Positions 26,895-36,610 of a stretch of 64,000 nucleotides of DNA are shown here, piece by piece; position 1 is the stretch's first letter, and each line of letters starts with the position of its first letter. Made by a program: the position numbers and the translations under genes. The notes below the pieces were generated by a model. The model searched no databases. It was not told the origin of the DNA and was given only the letters and a program-made list of their open reading frames with translations. Location: the NCBI RefSeq assembly GCF_001657485.1, contig NZ_LXFU01000051.1, positions 421,543-485,542 on the forward strand, written 5' to 3'. Origin of the DNA: Rhizobium sp. WYCCWR10014. Its GTDB lineage: Bacteria > Pseudomonadota > Alphaproteobacteria > Rhizobiales > Rhizobiaceae.

Positions 26895-27707
26895 CTACCC
26901 TGACTTCCTACCTTTAAGATCTGCCTCGACGCTCTTCCGGAGCGCGTCCATGATGCTGACCACATTCGACTTCGGAGCGGCCTCGGCAGCTTTCCCCTTC
27001 GCCGTTCTTTTCGTTTTCAGCGCCTTCTTCTTCTCAGCGATGAGCTTCAGCAGGCTCTCCTGGATTGGATCACTCACCATGTCCGGAGACCAACGCGCGG
27101 TCTTCTTCTTGATAAGCTGCTGCACAAGGGGAATGAGATCCGGATCGGCCTGCTCGTCGATGTCTTCGAAGTAATTGTCCTCCGGTCGAACCTCGTCGCC
27201 GAAACGCAGCGTCCAGAGTACGATGCCTTCGCCGCGCGGTTCCAGGACGACCGCTCGCTCTCGGCGGCCCATCACGAGCTTCGACACGCCGAAAACCTTG
27301 TCGGCCTTCATGGCATCCCTGATCACCGCAAATGCCTCGTTGCCGACGGCGTCGTCCGGCATCAGGTAGTGCGGCTTCTCAAGGTAGATCCACTCGATGC
27401 TGTCGGCCGGGACGAACTTGTCGATATCGATCGTCTTCACCGTGTCGAGCGCAACGGCATCCAGATCGTCCTCGGTGAGGATAACGTAGTCATTCTCCCC
27501 GCGAGCGTAGCCCTTGGCTTCGTTGTCGTCCCCGACGGGCTTGCCCGTGACGGAATCGATGTACCGGGAGACGACGCGGTTGCCCGTCTCCTTGTTGAGC
27601 GTATGGAAGCGAACCTTCTCGCTTTCGCTCGTAGCCGGGGTCATAGCCACGGGGCAGGTGACCAGGGAGAGTTTGAGATAGCCTTTCCAGTAATATTTCG
27701 CAGCCAT
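26895..27707 (-). CDS. ku: Ku protein (non-homologous end joining), copy 1a
   Basis: A 270-residue bacterial Ku, which forms a homodimer or heterodimer ring on DNA ends and recruits LigD. It starts YYWKGYLKLSLVTCPVAM, and has the core KVRFHTLNKETGNRVVSRYID, then VKTIDIDKFVPADSIEWIYLEKPHYLMP. The C-terminal tail is Lys-rich. It lies 11 bases after the second Ku gene, giving a tandem pair. It closely resembles the Ku at 56857-57684 (same start motif and core). No LigD gene is in the window. Confidence 0.95.
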   Translation of the reverse strand: MAAKYYWKGYLKLSLVTCPVAMTPATSESEKVRFHTLNKETGNRVVSRYIDSVTGKPVGDDNEAKGYARGENDYVILTEDDLDAVALDTVKTIDIDKFVPADSIEWIYLEKPHYLMPDDAVGNEAFAVIRDAMKADKVFGVSKLVMGRRERAVVLEPRGEGIVLWTLRFGDEVRPEDNYFEDIDEQADPDLIPLVQQLIKKKTARWSPDMVSDPIQESLLKLIAEKKKALKTKRTAKGKAAEAAPKSNVVSIMDALRKSVEADLKGRKSG

Positions 27708-27718
27708 GACCTATCTCC

Positions 27719-28627
27719 CTAGCTCGCTTTGCGCTGCGGGGCAGCCTTTGAAGTGGCGGACTTCGCTGCCGCCCCGCGCGCGGCGCGCTGCCTCCCGGTG
27801 CCAGTGTTGGCGTTGGCGGCAGTGCGTTTCGGTTTGTCAGTAGCGGTTTTCATCATGCCTGCGCTCTCGCGGAGCGCGGCCAGCAGATCGTTGGGCTTCG
27901 AGACCTGCACCTTCTTCGGCTTCGGAAGCGACTTGCCTTCCAGCTTCGCCTTCACCAGTTCCGCAAGGGCGGCTTCGTAGCGGTCGTCGAAGGTCGCCGG
28001 ATCGAACTCGCCCTTCTTGGTGCTGATGATGTGCTTGGCAAGATCGAGCATCTCGCCCTGGATCTTGAGCTTGGGTATCTCCTCGAAAGCCTTTTCGGAG
28101 GAACGAACCTCGTAATCGTAGTTGAGCGTGCTGGCGATCAGGCCCTTGCCGTGCGGCCGTATCAGCACCGTACGCATTCGACGAAATAGGACGGTACGGG
28201 CGATGGCCGCGACCATCGACTTCTTCATCGCATCGCGCAGAGCCGCGAACGCGTCTCCGCCCATCTTGTCGGGCGTCAGGTAGTACGGCTTGTCGAAGTA
28301 GACGTCGTCGACGTCGGAGCGCGGGATGAACGCCTCGATCTCGAGCGTTTTGTTGCTCTCAGGGATAGCGGCGGAAACTTCCTCGGGATCGATGATGATG
28401 TATTGGCCGTTCTCGATCTCGAAGCCCTTGGTCTGGGCTTCCTTCGGCACCGGATCTTCGGTCTCGCTATCTACGAAGATGCGGTTGACGCGGTTGCCCG
28501 TGGCCTTGTTGATGGTGTTGAAGGTGATGCGCTCGCTAGTCGAGGCCGCCGTGTAGAGAGCGACGCCGCAGCTTACCTCGCCGAACTTCAAAAAGCCTTT
28601 CCACTGCGCACGCTGTCCTGACGGCAT
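27719..28627 (-). CDS. ku: Ku protein (non-homologous end joining), copy 1b
   Basis: A 302-residue Ku of the second rhizobial type. It starts QRAQWKGFLKFGEVSCGVALYTA and has ITFNTINKATGNRVNRIFVD and FIPRSDVDDVYFDKPYYLTP. It carries a long Lys/Ala/Arg-rich C-terminal tail (about residues 262-302) likely to contact DNA. It pairs with the shorter Ku directly downstream, so a heterodimer is likely, as described for Sinorhizobium Ku3/Ku4. It is closest in the window to the Ku at 57694-58587. Confidence 0.95.
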   Translation of the reverse strand: MPSGQRAQWKGFLKFGEVSCGVALYTAASTSERITFNTINKATGNRVNRIFVDSETEDPVPKEAQTKGFEIENGQYIIIDPEEVSAAIPESNKTLEIEAFIPRSDVDDVYFDKPYYLTPDKMGGDAFAALRDAMKKSMVAAIARTVLFRRMRTVLIRPHGKGLIASTLNYDYEVRSSEKAFEEIPKLKIQGEMLDLAKHIISTKKGEFDPATFDDRYEAALAELVKAKLEGKSLPKPKKVQVSKPNDLLAALRESAGMMKTATDKPKRTAANANTGTGRQRAARGAAAKSATSKAAPQRKAS

Positions 28628-28965
28628 GACAAATACTCCGAATCACTAATCCGCGACTCAAAGACGTGTCAGGGTGATTCGTTCCGACTCAAAACGAATC
28701 ATTTTTCAATACTTTACGGAATTTCTCTCCCAAATTGATTCCGCCGTCTTCGCTGGTCGAATTGCGCCCGGCAGTAGTGGAAAGCGGTGGAGATTGTTTA
28801 GTTCGAGAGCCACAGTAACCTCCTTCCTCCAGCACCATGCCGGGCACCTCGCTTAGGGGATTCCGCAACTGCTTCAAGCGCATCATCATCATCCATTATC
28901 TCGCGGGAACCACCGGAATCGTTATGAGTTTCTACTGCGGACGTTCATTTGAAGGAGAAGCCCCG
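28628..28965. other. divergent intergenic region between Ku pair 1 and DUF3606 gene
   Basis: No gene is seen in these 338 bases. A 9-bp perfect inverted repeat TGATTCGTT / AACGAATCA (28675-28683 and 28693-28701) followed by five T residues lies 50 bases upstream of the Ku start. It could be an operator or a terminator-like hairpin. A GGAAC at 28911 with AGTT 16 bases later (GGAAC-N16-AGTT) is a weak stress-sigma promoter candidate for the next gene. Confidence 0.4.
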
Positions 28966-29148
28966 ATGGCACAGACACCGACATCCCGCGGCCGCGCACA
29001 GGATCGAGCCCGCGTGGCCGGCGGCCAGGATCACGAGGTCAAGTACGAAGCAACGAAGCAAGGCGTCTCGAAAGATGCGGTTAAGAAGGCCGTGAAGAGC
29101 GCTGGAAACTCACGGAAGAAGGTCGAGGCGGAGATTGGTCGCCGTTAG
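28966..29148 (+). CDS. DUF3606 small protein
   Basis: A 60-residue protein with the short DUF3606 helical motif GVSKDAVKKAVKSAGNSRKKVEAEIGRR at its C-terminus, preceded by a hydrophilic Arg-rich start. The ribosome site GAAGGAG lies before ATG 28966. DUF3606 proteins are common in rhizobia next to stress and DNA repair genes, and their function is unknown. It is divergent from the Ku pair, and both may respond to the same stress signal. Confidence 0.85.
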   Translation: MAQTPTSRGRAQDRARVAGGQDHEVKYEATKQGVSKDAVKKAVKSAGNSRKKVEAEIGRR

Positions 29149-29296
29149 ACGGCCGAACGGCGTTGTCCCGTCCACGGACGAGGCAGGTCCCGTGGGTGTC
29201 CTGGCTTTGCTAGTCTGGGATCATGGTGACGTCACTATCTCGTTAGGAAGCAGTCATAGCCACGCGAGCCTGCCGCCTCCATGTCTGGGGTAACGC

Positions 29297-29533
29297 ATGT
29301 CCAGGTGCATAGAGAAAGACTACCTGCTGATTTCGAAGGCGGTCCGTGAATGGTATCGGCACTACAAGGTGGAGTGGGACGACAAAGCGTCGTCATTTTT
29401 GTGCGATGCCGCGATCGACCTCTACGACGACGGCTGTCGCTCGCTAGAGGAGATGGCGACTGTTCTGATCGGCACTTACGTCGGGCTGGCCGCCACGCGC
29501 GTAAACGCGCCATCTTCCAGCTCAGTACATTGA
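29297..29533 (+). CDS. small RVNAP-tail protein, paralogue 1
   Basis: A 78-residue protein of an unrecognised family that occurs three times in this window (also 51596-51835 and 58662-58916). Shared features are the W(Y/F)R(F/H)Y motif, an LC..A...LY..G helix, an LI.T(Y/F).G segment, and the C-terminus RVNAPSS ending in His. It has no signal peptide. Two of the three copies are close to Ku operons, which hints at a DNA repair or stress role. This is inferred from context only. Confidence 0.75.
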   Translation: MSRCIEKDYLLISKAVREWYRHYKVEWDDKASSFLCDAAIDLYDDGCRSLEEMATVLIGTYVGLAATRVNAPSSSSVH

Positions 29534-29652
29534 GGGCCAGATCAGATCGGGGCTGAACTCGACGAATTCGCACTGCACGTGATCCACTGCCGGCGTGATC
29601 CGTCCCAGAACTCCTGACTTTCGATTTGCGACAGTGTTCCACATTCCCGCTA

Positions 29653-29680
29653 GGGGCTGGGAATTCGCCCCGGCCTTTTT
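29653..29680 (+). terminator. rho-independent terminator candidate
   Basis: GGGGC (29653-29657) can pair with GCCCC (29667-29671), and a T-run begins at 29676. It lies 120 bases after the small RVNAP gene. The remainder of 29534-29906 holds no recognised gene. Confidence 0.45.
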
Positions 29681-29906
29681 TATTATTCTCACGGTTTGTA
29701 CCCTGGCGCCGAGCCGAGATCTTGCGACGGCAATTGGCGAGCGTTGAAGATTTGTTGAGGGTAATCCAGCCCAAAGTCGGGAGCCGACGTAGCCCCAGCA
29801 ACGACTGCCTTGTTGCGTTTCACCTCACCTTAGCGACAGCGAGCAGCAAGAGAGATACGGTGCCCCAGCGCCGATCGTCGGTCGCGATTAAAATCGTGGG
29901 GGCGGA

Positions 29907-30875
29907 ATGCAAGGAGTTCAACAACCACTGCTGACCGGTTTCGGGGCCGCCGCGTCGGCTATGGAGGTCGCTCGCGGTCTGGACCTGACGGGGCGGGTTG
30001 CGCTAGTCACCGGCGGTTCGTCCGGTCTTGGGCTGGAGACAGCCCGCGCGCTTCGAATGTCGGGGGCGAACGTACATGTTTCGGCTCTTGACCCCGTCGC
30101 CGCCCGCACGGCATTGAACGGGATCGGCGGGATTGAGGTATGGCCGCTCGACCTCGCGGATCAGGCATCGGTTAAAGCCTTTGCTAAAACCTTCCTTGAG
30201 CACCAGGGTCGGCTCGACATTCTGGTTCTAAACGCAGGAATAATGGCACAGCCGCTCTTTCGCGACAAACGTGGTAGGGAGGGCCATTTCTCGATCAATT
30301 ACCTTGGACACTATGAGCTCACCGTGCGGCTATGGCCAGCATTGCTCGCCGCCGGGAAATCCAGAGTGGTCGTCCTGTCGTCCCGGGGCCATCAGATGTC
30401 CGATGTCGATCTCGAAGATATCGATTTCGCGCGCCGTCCCTACGACAAGTGGATGGCCTACGGCCAATCCAAGACAGCGAATGCTCTCTTCGCGGTATCG
30501 CTCGACAGGCGCGGGCGTGGGCATGGCGTTCGTGCCTTTTCTGTCCATCCCGGAATGATTGTCACCCCCGGTATTCGCCATCTATCCCGATCCGAGTTCG
30601 ACGCCTTCGGCGCGCTCGAAGCGGATGGGACTCCCGTGATCGATCCGACGATGGATAAGAAAACCCCGGAGCAGGGGGCGGCGACGTCAGTCTGGTGCGC
30701 AACTTCCCCGGCGCTGAGTTCATCAGGCGGGGTCTACTGCGAGAACTGCGATATCGCGTCCGTTCAGACCGATAGCCCCTTCGGGGTGCGGCCGTATGCG
30801 ATCGACCCGGAGAGGGCCGAAATCTTGTGGCAAATGAGCGCGATGTTGACGGGTTTAGATATTGTAATAACGTGA
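29907..30875 (+). CDS. SDR-family NAD(P)-dependent oxidoreductase
   Basis: A 322-residue short-chain dehydrogenase. The cofactor motif is ALVTGGSSGLGLETA, followed by LDILVLNAGIM (NAG motif) and a catalytic YGQSKTAN (YxxxK) near residue 190. The long C-terminal part (STMDKKTPEQGAA-like region, CENCD) is typical of the retinol dehydrogenase/WW-domain-oxidoreductase-like group that also includes the SDR at 42574-43500. The ribosome region GGGGGCGGA precedes the ATG. The substrate is unknown. Confidence 0.9.
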   Translation: MQGVQQPLLTGFGAAASAMEVARGLDLTGRVALVTGGSSGLGLETARALRMSGANVHVSALDPVAARTALNGIGGIEVWPLDLADQASVKAFAKTFLEHQGRLDILVLNAGIMAQPLFRDKRGREGHFSINYLGHYELTVRLWPALLAAGKSRVVVLSSRGHQMSDVDLEDIDFARRPYDKWMAYGQSKTANALFAVSLDRRGRGHGVRAFSVHPGMIVTPGIRHLSRSEFDAFGALEADGTPVIDPTMDKKTPEQGAATSVWCATSPALSSSGGVYCENCDIASVQTDSPFGVRPYAIDPERAEILWQMSAMLTGLDIVIT

Positions 30876-31099
30876 AGGCACAGTGTTGTATCTCGCTGGG
30901 CCTTTTGGTGCTTGACGGCGGCATGGGCATGTACTGATCACCATAAAAGGAAGATGGACGGCCCGCTGCGCCGTTACCCTACATTTTTCAAGCGATGTTT
31001 GTATTGTGATGTCATCCTGGAACTCTACTGGTTCGATCAGAATGCGCGGCATTACTCGGTGTTCAAGCCGGCGCCGCTCCGTTGTCAGGGCAGATCAGA

Positions 31100-33967
31100 A
31101 TGGAAGGGAATGCACTACTTAACGCAACCGCTGCGCCGAATTTAGCGACATCCTTCGGCGAATTCCGGCTGTACCCGGGGCGTCACCTCCTTGTCAAAGA
31201 CCAGGAGCCGGTGGCAGTCGGCTCGCGGGCGCTCGAAATCCTCATCGCGCTGACCGAGCGGCCTGGCGAACTCCTGACGAAGGACGAACTGATCGCGAGG
31301 GCCTGGCCGAATACCATAGTTGAGGAATCGAATCTGAGAGCGCAGATCGCAGTGCTTCGTAGGGCACTCGGCGAAGACCACTCAACCGCGCGCTACATTG
31401 CCGCCGTGCCTTCGCGGGGCTATCGGTTCGTCGCTCCAATTTTCCATCTTGAACTGCCGAATGGGCCTGCCGGGGATGCAGCTCCGAACAATCTCCCAAG
31501 GCAACTGACGCGACCGATCGGAAGGGAGGAGGCAATCGAAATTCTTGAAGGACGGGTTCAACGGTCTCGTCTTGTATCCATTGTCGGTCCTGGCGGGATC
31601 GGAAAGACAACGGTCGGCATCCGTGTGGCGGAAGAGCTCTCTTCGTCGTATGAGCATGGCGTGTGCTTCCTGGATCTGGCACCGCTCGGGAATCCTTCGT
31701 CGCTTCCCTCCGTCCTTGCATCACAGCTTCGGCTCCCGAAGATTACGGGCGATACCGTTTCCCTGTTGACCGCCCACCTGCGTGACAAGCGTATGCTTCT
31801 GGTGTTCGACAGTTGCGAACTCGTTCTGGAGGCCGTCGCAGGACTAGCGGAGATCCTGCTCCGGGAGGCTCCGGGTATCGGCATTCTGGCTACCAGCCGA
31901 GAGGCATTGAGGGTGGAGGGGGAAAGCGTCTACAGGCTTCCCGCTCTCGATATGCCCCCGCTTGGCTCGGGCCTTACGGCTGCCGATGCCTTGGCATTTT
32001 CCGCCATCCGCCTTTTTGTGGACCGGGCAACTTCGTCCGGAAGTGAGTTCACGTTCGATGACGACGAAGCTCCGATTGTCACCCACATATGCCGTCAGCT
32101 CGACGGAATTGCCCTGGCAATCGAGCTCGCTGCCGGTCGGGTCGAGGCATTTGGCACCCGAGGAATAGCGGAGCTTTTGAACGATCGGCTACGATTGCTG
32201 ACGGGTGGACGGCGCACCGCGCTTCCACGGCACCAGACGCTTGCTGCCATGATCGACTGGAGCTACGGTGCGCTTTCGCGCGAGGAGCAGGCGGTGTTGC
32301 GAGGGCTGGCCGTGTTCGCTGGTGAATTCGGGCGGGAGGCAGCGGCAGCCGTTGCTTTCGATCCACTCGCAATCGAACGCGATGTACCGGGGCAACTCGC
32401 GCAACTCGTGGCGAAGTCCCTTTTAGCTGTTGATACGCACGGCAAGGCGGCACGATACCGACTGCTCGATACGACACGTGCCTTCGCTGCAAGCAAATTG
32501 CAGGAGGAAGGGGAGGTAAGCCTCGTCGTCCGGCGCCTTGCGAGATATCTGTGTGCGACCCTCGAGCATTCGGCAGAGGAAGTGGAAACCCTGTCAAGCG
32601 AGGATTGGCTGCTCAAGTATGGGGCACAAATCAACAACGTCCGCCACGTCCTCGACTGGGCGTATTCCGACAACGGCGACGCCGAGGTAGGGGTCGGCGT
32701 CACTGTCTCGGCCATTCCGCTCTGGTATCAATTGTCGCTGGTCGATGAGTGCCTGACGTGTGTGCGCCGCGCACTCCTTGCCTTCGACCCAGGGGAAAAG
32801 CGGGATGGGCGCGGCCGTCAGGTCATGCAGCTCTATAGGGCGCTCGGTCTCTCGCAGGCCTTCAAGGTCGGGTTCGCTCCACAGGCTCCTGCCGCGTTCG
32901 CAAAGGCACTGGAGATTGCCGAAGAGCTGGGCGATGTCGACGCGCAGGCAGAAGCCCTGTGGGGCTTGTGGATCGCGCAGGTGGGTATGGGCGAATATCG
33001 GGCATCGCGCGACAATGCCGAGCGGTTCGTGAGGCTTGCTCGTAACAGCCTCGACAGGTTTATCGGCGACCGCATGCTGAGCATGACGCTCTTCTGCATG
33101 GGAGATTTCCGGGGTGCCCGTCGCCACGCCGATCTCATGCTGGAGCACGATGTCTCGACCGAGCTTCCCCCCGGCGGGTACGTCCGGTTCAGATTTGGTC
33201 AGTCCGTTTCGGCGCGAATACAGCCCGCTCAGCTCCTGTGGATGCAGGGCCTACCTGATCAGGCCGTGCGCGCCGCCGATGCCGCCGTGGAAGCGGCACG
33301 CACCTCCGGCCACGCGATTTCGCTTTGCGAAGCATTGGCCCGATGGTCATGTCCAATACTGGTTCATGTTGGGGACCTCACGGCGGCCGATTGCGCGATC
33401 ACAGAGCTGCTTGATTTGGCCAAACTGAACGGCCTTGGTCCTTGGGAGGTCTTCGGCCGCTGCTGGAAAGCGGCCCTGCTGATCCAGCGGGGACATCCCG
33501 AAAAAGGCGTTGCGCTTCTGCGCAGCGGGCTGGACGAACTGCGGCAGGTCAAGCTTTTCAACCTTTACAACGTCAGATTTGTCTGCTTCCTGGCCGAGGG
33601 TCTCGCCTCGCTCGGCGAGCACGCCGAAGCGCGGGCTCTAGTGGAGGCAGCCATTGCCGCAAGCGAGGAAAAGGACGAGCTCTGGTACATTACGGAGCTC
33701 TATCGTCTGAAAGGTGAAATCCTTGCTGGGTGCGGACATGGCGACGAAGCCGAGCACTGCTATCTCCATTCCTTGGAACTGGCACGACATCAGGACGCAC
33801 TTTCCTTGGAATTGAGAGCGGCCGTGAGCCTTTCTCAAGCGGTCGCGGGGCGGGACGAAAGAACTAAAGCGCGCGACCTTCTGGCGACGGTCTATGAACG
33901 TTTCATCGAAGGTTTCGATACCGCGGACCTGCGCGCGGCGAAGGCGATACTGGCCGAACTGTCCTGA
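31100..33967 (+). CDS. winged-helix / NB-ARC-like ATPase / TPR regulator
   Basis: A protein of about 955 residues. Residues 10-105 form an OmpR/CadC-type winged helix (PVAVGSRALEILIALTERPGELLTKDELIARAWP ... RRALGED ... RYIAAVPSRGYRF). It is followed by an ATPase module with IVGPGGIGKTTVGI and CFLDLAPL, and a C-terminal region of helical TPR repeats ending KARDLLATVYERF. This architecture is a large one-component transcription regulator, common in rhizobia. I prefer the ATG at 31100 over the TTG at 31082. It lies upstream of the oxidoreductase block at 34.1-37.6 kb on the same strand and may activate it. Confidence 0.85.
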   Translation: MEGNALLNATAAPNLATSFGEFRLYPGRHLLVKDQEPVAVGSRALEILIALTERPGELLTKDELIARAWPNTIVEESNLRAQIAVLRRALGEDHSTARYIAAVPSRGYRFVAPIFHLELPNGPAGDAAPNNLPRQLTRPIGREEAIEILEGRVQRSRLVSIVGPGGIGKTTVGIRVAEELSSSYEHGVCFLDLAPLGNPSSLPSVLASQLRLPKITGDTVSLLTAHLRDKRMLLVFDSCELVLEAVAGLAEILLREAPGIGILATSREALRVEGESVYRLPALDMPPLGSGLTAADALAFSAIRLFVDRATSSGSEFTFDDDEAPIVTHICRQLDGIALAIELAAGRVEAFGTRGIAELLNDRLRLLTGGRRTALPRHQTLAAMIDWSYGALSREEQAVLRGLAVFAGEFGREAAAAVAFDPLAIERDVPGQLAQLVAKSLLAVDTHGKAARYRLLDTTRAFAASKLQEEGEVSLVVRRLARYLCATLEHSAEEVETLSSEDWLLKYGAQINNVRHVLDWAYSDNGDAEVGVGVTVSAIPLWYQLSLVDECLTCVRRALLAFDPGEKRDGRGRQVMQLYRALGLSQAFKVGFAPQAPAAFAKALEIAEELGDVDAQAEALWGLWIAQVGMGEYRASRDNAERFVRLARNSLDRFIGDRMLSMTLFCMGDFRGARRHADLMLEHDVSTELPPGGYVRFRFGQSVSARIQPAQLLWMQGLPDQAVRAADAAVEAARTSGHAISLCEALARWSCPILVHVGDLTAADCAITELLDLAKLNGLGPWEVFGRCWKAALLIQRGHPEKGVALLRSGLDELRQVKLFNLYNVRFVCFLAEGLASLGEHAEARALVEAAIAASEEKDELWYITELYRLKGEILAGCGHGDEAEHCYLHSLELARHQDALSLELRAAVSLSQAVAGRDERTKARDLLATVYERFIEGFDTADLRAAKAILAELS

Positions 33968-34106
33968 CCGGGACTTGCTTGCCGTTGCGCGGGCGCCTGC
34001 TTGACCGTTACACAAGAATTCACGGCGATTCACTGGCTGGTGGCCGTCGTGTTCTGCCATCTTGTGTCCGTCGCCGGATTGTCGGCAACGCATGAAGGGC
34101 GGACCG

Positions 34107-35111
34107 ATGATGACCACCACGCCTACCGAAATGGACGCACTCGTCCTCACAGAGACTAACTCGGACCTTGTCCGGACCCGCATGGTCTGTCCTGCTCCCG
34201 CGGCGGGGGAGGTTCTCGTCCGCGTCAAGGCGAGCAGCGTCAACCCGCTCGATCTCAAGATCAAGAGCGGACAGGCTCCGCACGCCCGCCACCCGTTACC
34301 CGCCATCCTTGGAATGGACTTAGCCGGGGTCGTCGAGGCAGTGGGTCCTGGCGTCACCGCGTTCAAGCCGCGGGACGAGGTTTTCGGCTTGACTGGCGGC
34401 GTTGGTGGCCTGCAGGGTTCATTGGCGACTTTCGTCTCGGTCGATGCCGATCTTCTGGCTCCCAAGCCAACCAACCTCACCATGCGCGAGGCCGCGGCAC
34501 TGCCCCTGGTATTCATAACCGCCTGGGAAGGGTTGGTTGATCGCGCAGCGGTGCAGGCACGGCAAAAGGTACTCGTAATCGGTGCGGGCGGCGTCGGTCA
34601 CATAGCAATCCAGATCGCACGCGCCTTCGGAGCCGAGGTCTTCGCTATAGACAAGGGCTCGAAGCAGAGGCAGATCGAAGAGCTGTGCGCGACCGCGATC
34701 GACCGCCATCAGACGACCGTCGAGGAGTACGTGAAGGACCACACGGGCGGACGCGGCTTCGATGTCGTCTATGATACCGTCGGCGGGGCAGGGATTGATA
34801 CCGCGTTCAACGCCGTGAGCAGGTTCGGTCACGTCGTCAGTTGCCTCGGATGGGGCACCCATTCGCTCGGGCCGCTATCCTTCCGGGCGGCAAGCTACTC
34901 GGGCGTGTTCACGCTTCTGCCGATCCTGACCGGAGAGGGCCGCGCGCATCACGGGGCAATCCTGCGCGAGGCAAAGCGCCTTGCCGAGGCCGCGAAGATC
35001 GCTCCTCTCCTCGACCCGCGCCGCTATAGCTTCGAGACTGTCGGCGAAGCCTATGCCGAAATCGAAAACCACACCGCCAACGGAAAGATCGTCATCGACG
35101 TCGCCCCGTAG
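34107..35111 (+). CDS. zinc-independent MDR NADP-dependent oxidoreductase (quinone reductase-like)
   Basis: A 334-residue medium-chain reductase. The N-terminal GroES-like domain contains EVLVRVKASSVNPLDLKIKSG, and the Rossmann domain contains KVLVIGAGGVGHIAIQIARAFGAEVFA. The tail YAEIENHTANGKIVIDV is typical. No structural zinc Cys cluster is present, as in quinone oxidoreductase relatives. The ATG at 34107 has AAGGGCGGA upstream. It is followed at 32 bases by a tautomerase gene, so the two are probably one transcript. Confidence 0.9.
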   Translation: MMTTTPTEMDALVLTETNSDLVRTRMVCPAPAAGEVLVRVKASSVNPLDLKIKSGQAPHARHPLPAILGMDLAGVVEAVGPGVTAFKPRDEVFGLTGGVGGLQGSLATFVSVDADLLAPKPTNLTMREAAALPLVFITAWEGLVDRAAVQARQKVLVIGAGGVGHIAIQIARAFGAEVFAIDKGSKQRQIEELCATAIDRHQTTVEEYVKDHTGGRGFDVVYDTVGGAGIDTAFNAVSRFGHVVSCLGWGTHSLGPLSFRAASYSGVFTLLPILTGEGRAHHGAILREAKRLAEAAKIAPLLDPRRYSFETVGEAYAEIENHTANGKIVIDVAP

Positions 35112-35143
35112 GAGGGCGTCTCACCCCAGCCAAGGAAAAAGCT

Positions 35144-35443
35144 ATGCCATTCGTAAACGTAAAGCTCGTCGACGGCGTCTTCACGCCTGAGGAAAAGCAC
35201 GCCATGGCCAAGGCGCTGACCGATGTCATGGTCAAGTTCGAAGGCTCGGAGGCCTTCCGCGAGGTCGTCTGGGTCCTGATCGAGGAACTGCACACGGATG
35301 GCTGGCACATCGGCGGCAGGCCGTTCGAGGGGCCGAAGTCCCTGATGACCACCCTTTCGAAATCGAAAGACATCGTCGAGACGATCGATGGCCATCCAAC
35401 GACACGCAAGGAGTGGGCCGCGGCCGCGCCGGTCGTTGGCTGA
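35144..35443 (+). CDS. 4-oxalocrotonate tautomerase-like protein
   Basis: A 99-residue tautomerase-superfamily protein. Pro2, exposed after Met removal, is the catalytic base of the family (MPFVNVKLVDGVFTPEEKHAM). The rest has the usual beta-alpha-beta core and EVVWVLIEELHTDGWHIGG. It is probably a small enol-keto tautomerase or a related hydratase. It lies between an MDR oxidoreductase and an alpha/beta hydrolase in a short catabolic operon. Confidence 0.85.
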   Translation: MPFVNVKLVDGVFTPEEKHAMAKALTDVMVKFEGSEAFREVVWVLIEELHTDGWHIGGRPFEGPKSLMTTLSKSKDIVETIDGHPTTRKEWAAAAPVVG

Positions 35444-35534
35444 CCGCCCTGCAATTTGAGCCGGGGCGAACACAGAAAGCGGATGGAAAACCTCCGTCCG
35501 CGCAGAGCCATCCGGTTGAAAAAGGGACAGGACC

Positions 35535-36518
35535 ATGACTTCGAGAGAACATTTTCCGATACCTGCTGTGACGAGACGGGAGGTCCTACTGGGAACGGCC
35601 GCCACGGCACTCGCCGTAGTGCCGATGCAGGCACTTGCTGCCACGGCCTCTTCAAATCTGATCAATGCGAACATCGAAACCGGGAGTGAGACCATGAGCA
35701 GCATTACTACGAAAGACGGCGCGCAGATTTTCTACAAGGATTGGGGTTCCGGCCAGCCGATCGTATTCCACCACGGCTGGCCACTCAGCGCCGACGACTG
35801 GGACAACCAGATGCTCTTTTTCCTTGCGAAAGGATACCGCGTCATCGCACACGACCGTAGAGGCCATGGCCGCTCGAGCCAGACTTCCGGTGGCAACGAC
35901 ATGGATACGTACGCCGCCGATGTAGCGGCACTGGCCGAGGCTCTCGACCTTCGCGACGCCGTCCACATCGGACATTCGACGGGCGGCGGCGAAGTCACCA
36001 GATATGTGGCGAGACATGGGAAGAGCCGGGTCGCGAAAGCGGTTCTCATTTCCGCAATCCCTCCGGTCATGGTCAAGTCCGACAAGAATCCGGGCGGACT
36101 TCCGATCGAGGTGTTCGACGGCTACAGGGCGGCATTGGCCGCGAACCGCGCGCAGCTCTACCTCGATATCGCGAGCGGACCGTTCTATGGCTTTAACCGC
36201 CCCGGTGCGACCGTCTCGGAAGGCACTATCCGCAACTGGTGGCGACAGGGCATGATGGGCGGAGCGAATGCACATTACGAATGCATCAAGGTCTTCTCTG
36301 AGACTGATTTCACGGAAGACCTCAAGGTCATCGACGTCCCCGTGCTCGTGATGCACGGCAGCGACGACCAGGTGGTTCCCATCGCCGACTCCGCGGAGCT
36401 GTCGGTGAAGTTGCTCAAGAACGGGAAGCTCAAGGTCTACGACGGCTACCCGCATGGGATGTTCACGACGCACGCCGACGTGATCAACGCCGATCTCTTG
36501 TCCTTCATCAAGGCTTGA
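35535..36518 (+). CDS. alpha/beta hydrolase (non-heme chloroperoxidase-type) with TAT signal
   Basis: A 327-residue protein. The N-terminus has a twin-arginine signal (TRREVLLGTAATALAVVP), so export of a folded enzyme is likely. A possible internal start MSSITTKDG at 35694 would give the cytosolic form. The hydrolase core has the oxyanion region FHHGWPLSADDW, the nucleophile GHSTGGGE, Asp in HGSDDQVVP, and His in GYPHGMF. This matches the cofactor-free haloperoxidase/arylesterase group. It overlaps the following MBL reading frame slightly only if the latter started upstream. I use the downstream start there. Confidence 0.88.
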   Translation: MTSREHFPIPAVTRREVLLGTAATALAVVPMQALAATASSNLINANIETGSETMSSITTKDGAQIFYKDWGSGQPIVFHHGWPLSADDWDNQMLFFLAKGYRVIAHDRRGHGRSSQTSGGNDMDTYAADVAALAEALDLRDAVHIGHSTGGGEVTRYVARHGKSRVAKAVLISAIPPVMVKSDKNPGGLPIEVFDGYRAALAANRAQLYLDIASGPFYGFNRPGATVSEGTIRNWWRQGMMGGANAHYECIKVFSETDFTEDLKVIDVPVLVMHGSDDQVVPIADSAELSVKLLKNGKLKVYDGYPHGMFTTHADVINADLLSFIKA

Positions 36519-36610
36519 CGGCCGGGCAGGCCGCAAGGCGCGCCTCGACCTCTCCAACTCCAGTTCGAAAGCCGTCGGCTCGTTCGAGTCCGGCTGCGGA
36601 AAGGTATGTC